From Bacteroidales bacterium (GTDB lineage Bacteria; Bacteroidota; Bacteroidia; Bacteroidales; UBA1715), in contig JAFZTG010000206.1 in assembly GCA_017618935.1 (NCBI GenBank), positions 1 to 9,204 on the forward strand: 9,204 nucleotides of DNA, read 5' to 3'. Each line of letters begins with the position of its first letter. The first letter of the stretch is position 1. Both the position numbers and the translations under genes were made by a program. Shown here piece by piece: positions 1 to 6,272 of the stretch. The notes beneath the pieces are model-generated. The model had not been told where the DNA came from. It saw nothing but the letters and a program-made list of their open reading frames with translations, and ran no database searches.

Positions 1-26
1 TCTTCTATGTCGAGATTTTCTTCCAT
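1..26 (-). CDS. Start of an unidentified downstream gene (partial, N-terminus only)
   Basis: An ATG at 26-24 opens a frame that reads MEENLDIE and runs off the left edge of the window. It begins 6 bp after the tilS stop codon, and an AGGA-containing purine stretch lies in the last codons of tilS, so translation could follow on from tilS. Eight codons are too few to name a family. The support is the tight spacing, shared strand and an acidic N-terminus that looks protein-like. It could also be a chance open frame. Confidence 0.4.
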
Positions 27-32
27 TCTCAC

Positions 33-1373
33 TCACTTTTTCCTAAAAACAACCACTTCGTTTGTCTGTTCCGTTACAGCAAATTCATGACTAATCCTAT
101 ACCCTACAACCCACACTATTTCGCCGGCAGATTCCAGCACAAGCACTTTTTGTTTCTGCAAAAGCGGAACTTTCACATCAATCAAGAAATCACTCAGTTT
201 CTTTCGTCCCTTCATTCCAAACGGCACAAAACTATCGCCTTTCTGCCACACGCGCAACGTAAGGGGGAAACGCAGTTTTGCCGCATCCAACGATGCAACA
301 TCGCTCCTTTTTTCAAGAGTGAAATCTTTTATAGAAACTCGTTCAAACTGTAATTCGCAATCACCAAATCTATAGGTATGGGCTTGTTCCGAAATAAACA
401 AATTCTGAGGTGTTTCCTCTGCTTGTCTTGGCTCGACAAACAAGGTATTTCTATCGTGAACAACGACATAATGTTCCGTCTCGAATTTCTTACCCGACTG
501 ATTTCCGATAGATTGATAAATCTGAGAAATTACATCCGTATTGAAACCACAAGGGTATAGAATTTCATACAACAAAGTTTGGGAATTATCTTGTTGAAGC
601 AGTTTTAATTCATCAACCACAAATCCACGGGTATTCGAGGTGCAACACAATGATTTTTTCCCTTCCATCGCTTGTGAATACACAGCGTGAGCTTGCTGCA
701 AATGCGACATGCTTGTTGAGATTGCGTCCATACAATTCGGAGCAATTTTTTGAATTTCGGGCAAAATGAGATTACGAATCTTGTTTCGCACATAATTGTT
801 GCTCAAATTTGTAGAATCAACACGATAGCGCAACTGTCGAAGTTTGGCAAAAGTTTCAATTTCGGCACGAGAAACGTCAAGCATCGGTCGAACCACATTT
901 CCGTGAGTCATAGGAATCCCTGTCAAACCCTTCAATCCAGCAGAACGAAGAAGATTTATGAAAAACGTTTCCACGCTGTCGTTTTGGTTATGAGCTATTG
1001 CAACTTTAGTGTATCCATTTAGGCGACACACGGTTTCAAACCATTCGTATCGCAAGTCGCGAGCCGCCATTTCAATTGAAATCTTCCTTTCCGAAGCCGT
1101 TTTCTTCGTATCAAACGAACAAACATGAATCGGAATTTTTTTCGCATTGGCGTAGGCAACCACAAAATCCTGATCGCCATCGGATTCGTCACCCCGCAAG
1201 TTGAAATTACAGTGTGCAATGGCTACGGAATAACCCAATTCATACAAACTCTGAACCAGCGTCATTGAATCAACTCCGCCACTCACACCAACCAAAATCG
1301 TATCATCTTTTGTAAATAAATGATTCGTTTCAATTGTTGATTGTATTTTTTGTATAAATTCCGTATCTATCAC
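33..1373 (-). CDS. tilS: tRNA(Ile)-lysidine synthetase TilS
   Basis: Cytoplasmic ATP-dependent enzyme that attaches lysine to C34 of the CAU-anticodon tRNA-Ile. The resulting lysidine makes the tRNA read AUA and accept isoleucine; the enzyme is normally essential in bacteria. The N-terminal N-type ATP pyrophosphatase domain shows the PP-loop SGGVDS at residues 31-36, followed by a CNFNLRGDES segment and an IAHNQNDSVETFFINLLR segment typical of TilS. The RNKIRNLILPEI segment near residue 200 and the C-terminal region with WQKGDSFVPFGMKGRKKLSDF also match the TilS family. The length of 446 residues is usual for Bacteroidota. The start is GTG (1373-1371), inside a GTGA overlap with the stop of the upstream HsdR-N-like gene, which suggests translational coupling. 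A further gene seems to start 6 bp downstream. No frameshift or missing catalytic motif was seen. Confidence 0.96.
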   Translation of the reverse strand: MIDTEFIQKIQSTIETNHLFTKDDTILVGVSGGVDSMTLVQSLYELGYSVAIAHCNFNLRGDESDGDQDFVVAYANAKKIPIHVCSFDTKKTASERKISIEMAARDLRYEWFETVCRLNGYTKVAIAHNQNDSVETFFINLLRSAGLKGLTGIPMTHGNVVRPMLDVSRAEIETFAKLRQLRYRVDSTNLSNNYVRNKIRNLILPEIQKIAPNCMDAISTSMSHLQQAHAVYSQAMEGKKSLCCTSNTRGFVVDELKLLQQDNSQTLLYEILYPCGFNTDVISQIYQSIGNQSGKKFETEHYVVVHDRNTLFVEPRQAEETPQNLFISEQAHTYRFGDCELQFERVSIKDFTLEKRSDVASLDAAKLRFPLTLRVWQKGDSFVPFGMKGRKKLSDFLIDVKVPLLQKQKVLVLESAGEIVWVVGYRISHEFAVTEQTNEVVVFRKK

Positions 1374-1825
1374 TGTTTCAACGATTTATAATTAGGAATA
1401 TCTTCTAAGAACGCATACGTCTTGTGTTCAGAATCTATTTTACAAATATAATGTTCCAAACCATTTGTTACCAATAAATACTGCGATTTCAGCAAGATAT
1501 TATATTGTGCGATTTGGTCAAACACCGCCTGCGTGATTTTCACCTCGGGTGCCTTGCATTCCACCACCAAGACCACATTACCTTGAGAATCGTAACAAAC
1601 AATGTCGGCGCGTCTTTTCATAGTCTGGATTTCCATTCCGACTTCAACGGCCATCAACGAAGTAGGGAATTGTTTTGTTTCCAACAAAAAATGCACGGCA
1701 TGTTGACGCACCCATTCTTCGGGAGTCAGTTTCACCCATTTTTTACGAATCACGTCGTAAATGGTGACAAACTCCTTCCCTTTTTGTATACGGACATCAA
1801 ACGATGGGAAATTCAACTCGTACAT
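1370..1825 (-). CDS. Stand-alone HsdR N-terminal-like (PD-(D/E)XK nuclease fold) protein
   Basis: A 151-residue protein resembling the N-terminal domain of type I restriction enzyme R subunits (HSDR_N_2-like), without helicase or translocase domains. The nuclease-fold signature is visible: E61 in AVEVGMEIQ, D74 in RRADIVCYD, the E-x-K pair E89/K91 in VVLVVECKAP, and a following DQIAQYN motif near residues 103-109. All candidate catalytic residues are present, so nuclease activity is possible but unproven. No specificity or methylase partner lies in the window, so this is unlikely to be a working restriction system. I recall such single-domain proteins as common in Bacteroidota genomes with unknown role. 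I chose the ATG at 1825: it is preceded by an A-rich leader and the family-like sequence begins there. A GTG at 1882 would add 19 residues that overlap the candidate promoter. The stop overlaps the tilS start by 4 bp (GTGA), suggesting co-translation. Confidence 0.85.
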   Translation of the reverse strand: MYELNFPSFDVRIQKGKEFVTIYDVIRKKWVKLTPEEWVRQHAVHFLLETKQFPTSLMAVEVGMEIQTMKRRADIVCYDSQGNVVLVVECKAPEVKITQAVFDQIAQYNILLKSQYLLVTNGLEHYICKIDSEHKTYAFLEDIPNYKSLKQ

Positions 1826-1840
1826 TTTCTTTGTTTTTAG

Positions 1841-1875
1841 CAAATGTACGGAAACCAAACAAAAAATGGCAAGAA
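1841..1875 (-). promoter_or_regulatory. Candidate Bacteroidota-type promoter for the HsdR-N/tilS group
   Basis: Reading the minus strand, TTCTTG (1875-1870) is followed after 21 bp by TACATTTG (1848-1841). The second element fits the Bacteroidota -7 consensus TAnnTTTG exactly, and the first contains the TTG core of the -33 element at a plausible spacing. Transcription would begin near 1835, leaving a leader of about 10 nt rich in A before the ATG at 1825. The very short leader is unusual, but it is the only intergenic gap of any size in the window. Consensus matching by eye only. Confidence 0.45.
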
Positions 1876-1878
1876 AAT

Positions 1879-1896
1879 TCACATCTTCTTTTGTGA
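1879..1896 (-). terminator. Weak hairpin after the MORN-repeat gene, possible terminator
   Basis: TCACA (1896-1892 read on the minus strand) and TGTGA (1883-1879) can pair around an 8-base loop, followed by A and then TTTT. It lies 18 bases past the stop codon of the MORN-repeat gene and just before the candidate promoter, where a boundary would be expected. The stem has only 5 bp with two G-C pairs, so it may be a chance match. Confidence 0.2.
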
Positions 1897-1913
1897 TTCG
1901 ACATTCGTCGCGG

Positions 1914-4900
1914 TCAAGATTTCTTATAGAGAAAAAACACTGTAGTTTTTCCGTGTAATGTTTCTATGCTATACTTGGTAAAGTATTTCTTGAGTTGCTT
2001 TGAAAGTTTCTTTGTGACAATATTTTCGTCCTGTATGGTGATTTGTCCTAATATGTACGTGCCTGTTACGAAAACATCCGTATAGGTTATGTCACATTCT
2101 TTTTCATCTATCATTATGGTACCATGCCCATTGGGGATATGCACTCCGGCAAAGGTAGTGTAGCCATTTTTCAGAATAAAATCCGCAAGAAAATCCGGAT
2201 GTATTTCGAAAGCCTTGTAGAGCTTCGTTCTGTGATAGACCTCTGCCTTTTCTGCCTTCAGTATGCATTGCTTACCTCCGATTGCAGCAGTTGTAAAGCA
2301 GAAATCTCTTTGGTTCTCTAAATAAAAACCTTCATCACTACTTATACTAATCGGATTAACGCTTAGCAACAACCTTGCTCCTAATGACGTACCATTGTAC
2401 GTCGCCAGTTTTTTATTCTTGCTGTCCCATTGTGCGAGAATATCTTTCGGAAAATCTATGGCAATTTGGCTAATGTCGATAGAAGCATCATAACTCATAA
2501 ACATATAGCTTACAAACTCTTCAAATGCAAAGTTGTAGAGGAAAAATATATTGAATCTTCTTTCAAAATCTTTGTTTACCGATTCCAACTTGATTTTACC
2601 ATAATTGAAATATTTCTTTGCCATAATGGAAACCATCTTGTCTTTATTCTTCTCAAAAGCATCGTACTGCTCTTCGGAGAGTGAATCGAGCTGGTTGATG
2701 TATTCTGGCAAAACAGTAATACCGTTGGATTGTAATAGTTTTTTCAAATGGTTATACCCTTTTTCTTCTGAAATGCCCTGAATTTTTGAAATAAAACGTG
2801 AGAACAACATAACGAATTCCAATGGCTCAAAAGTCTTAAACATTGAAATTGCCGCCGTAAAAAACGATGTTGCCTGATAGTCAAATGAATCCTCATCAAA
2901 CTCATAATAATATGACATTTTGTTACCCATAACCATAAGACTTATGGCAGTTGAACTATACTGATTACGATTCAGACATGGATTGACAACAAATCTAAGA
3001 CCATGAGTTGCCGGAGTTTCAAACCAGAGGGTATCGAAGGCAACGACATCCATTGCAACCCATCGTGAACCCATACCTCCATCTGTAGAAAATTTGTTAT
3101 AACGTAACTTGTTGTATATATCTTCTTCAAAATGAATATATTTACTTGTTGCCTTACTAAAAGTTTGATAATCGGCAAGATTCTTTATCGATGGGAAATA
3201 ATGAGATCCCGACTTGCTTTTATAGTTCGTGGTACACTGACATTCAAGTTCTATAGGAGCGAGTATTTCATCACCGTGTTCATACTGTACCCTCTCAACC
3301 TCCTGTCCCTCCTTATTATATTGTATCCATACGCCATGCCGCTTGTCGTTGTAGTAGTTCCCTTTCCACAGAATGGATCCATCCTTGGCGTAAATAATCG
3401 CTTCGCCGTGTTTTTTCCCTGCCCGATACGTACACGTTGAAGAATGGTAGTGCTCTGTTTTATCGTAGCCCTTAATCAGACCCTCCACTATTCCATTGTT
3501 GTAGTGTGTATGATACAGAGTGTCGCCATTCACGGAAAACTGGTACAAATCGCCATTGTACTCATTGTTGGTATAGTTCGACACTTTTGCCAGATAGTAT
3601 GTGCCGTCCAATTCCTTCCATTCTTTCATAACACCGTCCTTCTTCCCTTCGATACAATGTTGTTCAATAAGTTTTTTCCCCGAAGTTGACCATTCCTCGT
3701 ATGTGCCGTTCACCAGACCGTTTTTAAGTTGAACCTTCTTTACTATTATACCATCGATACTCCGAACAATATAGTCGCCATCCAACAAATCGTTTCGAAA
3801 GTTCATTTCTATCCATACATCGCCCGACGGGTAATATAGAGTCCATTTCCCCTCGCGTTTCCCGTTAATGGAATCGCCCACCTGTCTTATCTCGATTTTG
3901 CCGTTTTTGGGGTACATCCAGGTATATGGCACTTCTACAACAGGTTTTTTGTTTACTCTATATTCATTTCGTTTTATTTCTCCGTTTTCAAAATAAATAT
4001 ATGCCGAAGTATCGTTATCGCCATAACAAATATTAAATAGAGTTCCATCCTTCCTCCAGTTTATGGAAAACACATCGCTTCGTAATTCAGTACAAACCCC
4101 ATTATCAGCATATTTTGCTGTTAATTTTACATTCTCGTACGAAACATATTCGAGGGTTCCTTTTCTATAATATTCTTTTCTTTCTCCGTAATTCCAATAA
4201 CCGTTATAATAGTATTTTACAGACTTCAACGTATCTTTTGCATAATACACATATTCCCATCCCTCGAGCTTGCCGTTCTTGTACATCTTCTTTTCTTTAA
4301 GGGATCCATCGGAAAAGTATTCAGAATATTCGCCGTCCAAAACATCATTTTTATACGATGCCTGCTTAATAAGTGTTCCGTTCTCGCTCCAAAACCTCCA
4401 CGTGCTGTCTTTCATGCAAAGGTTCATCCTGCCCTCGGCACGTTTGTTCCCGTTCTCGTGCCATTCGGTGTATTTACCGTCAATAAAGCCATCGGTAAAA
4501 TGAGCACGTATTTGAGGATTCCCGTTGAAGTAGTAAGATTCGTAATCGCCCACGGGAACTCCGTTTTTATATTCAATTTTGAACCAAAGTTTGTTATTGG
4601 TGTAATAATCTTTCCAAACGCCCTGCGGACGATTGTCTTTGAGCGAATATTGAAGTTTGTTTGTAACACTGGTTGTGTTAAACGTAACGGTATCGTTTTC
4701 TATAACCTTTAGCATGTTATCAACACGTTGTCCTGCCTCGTTCCACCGGTACCAATATCTTTTCTTCCCTTCGTGAAAATATCCGTCAACTTCTCGTAAT
4801 ATGCCGTTCTCATGCCAAGCCACCACGTTTGTTCCACATCGAACTCTAGCAATGCTTCCGTCATCATAGAAACTTATATTCGGTAACCAATTTTTCAGTA

Positions 4901-5318
4901 ATAGATTGTCGTCGTTATAGCTATATGAAATTCTAGAAAGATGTTCGTAAAGACAAGAATTTTCGTATGCTATTTCTTTTTTTGCCCGTGTTAAAAAATG
5001 TTCCAGCCACCAATTACAAGAACTATACTTTCTTTCAAACACAAATTTTGGATGCAGGTTATAATATGTTTCTTTCCAAAGGCAACCTCCATTGTAATTT
5101 TTTTCTACCTTAACAACTCCATTTTCATATACGATTTCTTCTTCAATATCGCCGTTTTCGTTCCATGTGGTCCACGTGCCGTCTTTGTTGCCATCAATCA
5201 GAGTACCTTCTTGTTTCTTATTGCCATTGGGATAGGTATATGAAACCTTTTTTTGTGCAAAACAGACGGTTGAAACAGTCAACAGTAGCGATAGGAAGGA
5301 GAGGATAATTCGTTTCAT
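1914..5318 (-). CDS. Exported MORN/YwqK-type repeat protein with an unassigned C-terminal region
   Basis: A 1134-residue protein with a clear Sec signal peptide (MKRII, hydrophobic core LSFLSLLLTVSTV, probable signal peptidase I cleavage after CFA at residue 21). There is no lipobox and no T9SS sorting domain, so it is probably periplasmic or otherwise envelope-located. Residues about 22-684 contain roughly 20 degenerate repeats of the type 'W-x-E-N-G ... Y-x-N-G-x-x-x-G-x-W/Y', as in MORN-variant and YwqK-family proteins. Clear units include WTTWNENGDIEEE, YTEWHENGNKRAEG, WRFWSENGTLIKQ and WTLYYPSGDVW. Residues about 690-1134 match no family I know. MORN-like repeats are generally binding or scaffold modules, and a YwqK-type 'antitoxin' label should not be taken as function. 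The gene starts 29 bp after the panE stop with no clear Shine-Dalgarno, and an 88-bp gap follows. Start at ATG 5318 is fixed by the signal peptide. Confidence 0.88.
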   Translation of the reverse strand: MKRIILSFLSLLLTVSTVCFAQKKVSYTYPNGNKKQEGTLIDGNKDGTWTTWNENGDIEEEIVYENGVVKVEKNYNGGCLWKETYYNLHPKFVFERKYSSCNWWLEHFLTRAKKEIAYENSCLYEHLSRISYSYNDDNLLLKNWLPNISFYDDGSIARVRCGTNVVAWHENGILREVDGYFHEGKKRYWYRWNEAGQRVDNMLKVIENDTVTFNTTSVTNKLQYSLKDNRPQGVWKDYYTNNKLWFKIEYKNGVPVGDYESYYFNGNPQIRAHFTDGFIDGKYTEWHENGNKRAEGRMNLCMKDSTWRFWSENGTLIKQASYKNDVLDGEYSEYFSDGSLKEKKMYKNGKLEGWEYVYYAKDTLKSVKYYYNGYWNYGERKEYYRKGTLEYVSYENVKLTAKYADNGVCTELRSDVFSINWRKDGTLFNICYGDNDTSAYIYFENGEIKRNEYRVNKKPVVEVPYTWMYPKNGKIEIRQVGDSINGKREGKWTLYYPSGDVWIEMNFRNDLLDGDYIVRSIDGIIVKKVQLKNGLVNGTYEEWSTSGKKLIEQHCIEGKKDGVMKEWKELDGTYYLAKVSNYTNNEYNGDLYQFSVNGDTLYHTHYNNGIVEGLIKGYDKTEHYHSSTCTYRAGKKHGEAIIYAKDGSILWKGNYYNDKRHGVWIQYNKEGQEVERVQYEHGDEILAPIELECQCTTNYKSKSGSHYFPSIKNLADYQTFSKATSKYIHFEEDIYNKLRYNKFSTDGGMGSRWVAMDVVAFDTLWFETPATHGLRFVVNPCLNRNQYSSTAISLMVMGNKMSYYYEFDEDSFDYQATSFFTAAISMFKTFEPLEFVMLFSRFISKIQGISEEKGYNHLKKLLQSNGITVLPEYINQLDSLSEEQYDAFEKNKDKMVSIMAKKYFNYGKIKLESVNKDFERRFNIFFLYNFAFEEFVSYMFMSYDASIDISQIAIDFPKDILAQWDSKNKKLATYNGTSLGARLLLSVNPISISSDEGFYLENQRDFCFTTAAIGGKQCILKAEKAEVYHRTKLYKAFEIHPDFLADFILKNGYTTFAGVHIPNGHGTIMIDEKECDITYTDVFVTGTYILGQITIQDENIVTKKLSKQLKKYFTKYSIETLHGKTTVFFLYKKS
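1917..3251 (-). other. C-terminal region (about 445 residues) of unknown fold in the MORN-repeat protein
   Basis: This is residues about 690-1134. It opens with ELECQC, goes through a strand-like, aromatic-rich part (MGSRWVAMDVVAFDTLWFET, then a VVNPCLNRNQ segment), then from residue about 820 a largely helical part (FTAAISMFKTFEPLEFVMLF and NHLKKLLQSNG, then lysine- and glutamate-rich helices), and ends in a mixed part with a GVHIPNGHGTIMID segment and a basic tail. It has several cysteines (ECQC, NPCLN, DFCF, KQCIL, KECD) that could form disulfides in an exported protein. I see no recognisable catalytic motif and offer no function. Confidence 0.6.
3267..5255 (-). repeat. Array of about 20 degenerate MORN/YwqK-like repeats (protein level)
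   Basis: This covers residues about 22-684 of the exported protein. Units are roughly 20-35 residues, each built round an aromatic-x-x-(D/N/E)-G turn followed by a Y-x-N-G-x-x-x-G segment. Some keep the full WxENG core (TWNENG, AWHENG, EWHENG, FWSENG), while others have drifted (YYAKDT, RSIDGI, EWKELDG). At DNA level the cores appear on the plus strand as recurring CCGTTCTC/CCGTTTTC motifs, but the units are otherwise divergent, so this is an old array. The stretch at residues about 75-150 is the most degraded and contains several cysteines and tryptophans. Confidence 0.8.
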
Positions 5319-5347
5319 TCTGTTACAAAATACGTGTGATGCAAAGA

Positions 5348-6268
5348 TTATTTGACTTTATGTTCCGCAAGAAACAATAGTTGTTGCTCGATGACTTCGG
5401 TCTTTTTCATTTCGAATCCTGCTGCCCGGGCAACTTGTATCGGGTTGGAATACATGGTGCGAATCTCCATAGGCCGACGGGCATCGTAGTCCAGTTTCAT
5501 ACTTGGTGAATATGGCGTCATCTTCTCGGTCATCGCAATCATTTTTTCCACAAACGTGTCCGAAATGGATGCTCCGCACACTCTTCCAGCCGTAACCACT
5601 TCGTTCATTATGTCAATGACGAGTTTCCGTGTCGAAGGATTAAACGTCAATTCATTTGTGGCAGCGTTCAAAATAACCGTCAGACCGTTGTAGGGAATAT
5701 TCCACACAAGTTTTTTCCAACGGACCGAATTCAAATCATCTGCATACGTAACCGACACCCCGGCAGAAATAAAATCTTCGACGACTTGCTTCAATACCTT
5801 GCCACTGTCGCCACAATACGGGGCAATGGTCAATGCTCCATATTCGGCATGGTGAATATGTCCGGGTCCGACTTTCGTAGTACAGATAAATGCCGTGGCA
5901 CCTGCCATTGTCGTGTCGGGCAATGCCTGCGAAAGTTCGTATTCTATGTTCAACCCGTTCTGTACAAGAACGACAACAGAATTCTCGTGCAATATGGGTG
6001 GCAAAATGTCTTTAAGCATAGCGTTGTTGGTTGTTTTCATACACACCAGAACAACGTCGCACTTCGGCATATCGTGTGAATCCTTGTATGCCGACACCAT
6101 TTTCAAATGAAAATCACCCCGTACGGAATCAATTTTCAACCCATTCTGTAATACATATTCATAATCGGAATGCAGTAAAAAATGGACTGGGTGTCCGGCT
6201 TTTGCCAAACACCCTCCATAATATCCGCCTATGCCACCCGTACCTACAACGGCATATGTCAAATTCAT
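5348..6268 (-). CDS. panE: Ketopantoate reductase (2-dehydropantoate 2-reductase) family protein
   Basis: Probable cytoplasmic NADPH-dependent enzyme reducing 2-dehydropantoate to D-pantoate in vitamin B5/coenzyme A synthesis. The N-terminal Rossmann fold shows GTGGIGG at residues 9-15, a conserved lysine in VCMKT (K78) and the QNG motif at 103-105. The C-terminal helical domain has RWKKLVWNIPYNGL, giving the expected catalytic K186 with N190 and N194, and PMEIR with E268 at the position of the conserved substrate-binding glutamate; serines at 254 and 256 precede it. Length (306 residues) is normal. The ATG at 6268 is 4 bp after the stop of the large surface protein, with no evident ribosome binding site, so translation may depend on the upstream gene. 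The MORN-repeat gene follows after 29 bp. The PanE/ApbA family includes members with other substrates, so family membership is surer than the substrate. Confidence 0.9.
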   Translation of the reverse strand: MNLTYAVVGTGGIGGYYGGCLAKAGHPVHFLLHSDYEYVLQNGLKIDSVRGDFHLKMVSAYKDSHDMPKCDVVLVCMKTTNNAMLKDILPPILHENSVVVLVQNGLNIEYELSQALPDTTMAGATAFICTTKVGPGHIHHAEYGALTIAPYCGDSGKVLKQVVEDFISAGVSVTYADDLNSVRWKKLVWNIPYNGLTVILNAATNELTFNPSTRKLVIDIMNEVVTAGRVCGASISDTFVEKMIAMTEKMTPYSPSMKLDYDARRPMEIRTMYSNPIQVARAAGFEMKKTEVIEQQLLFLAEHKVK

Positions 6269-6272
6269 TTCG

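Noticed and set aside
1370..1825. A type I restriction-modification system
   Set aside because: Only the HsdR N-terminal-like domain is present; there is no helicase domain and no hsdM or hsdS nearby.
1826..1882. N-terminal extension of the HsdR-N-like protein from a GTG at 1882
   Set aside because: The 19 added residues overlap the candidate promoter and a better A-rich leader precedes the ATG at 1825. The family-like sequence begins at that ATG.
1914..5318. A toxin-antitoxin antitoxin, as the YwqK repeat-family name might suggest
   Set aside because: The protein is exported and over 1100 residues long, and no toxin-like partner is adjacent. The label reflects only repeat similarity.
5319..5347. 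A promoter in the gap before the MORN-repeat gene
   Set aside because: TATTTTG resembles the -7 box but is one base short, and the nearest TTTG is only 13 bp upstream, so the spacing does not fit.
5358..5579. Minus-strand 73-codon frame inside panE
   Set aside because: It overlaps the conserved C-terminal domain of panE in another frame and has no protein-like features.
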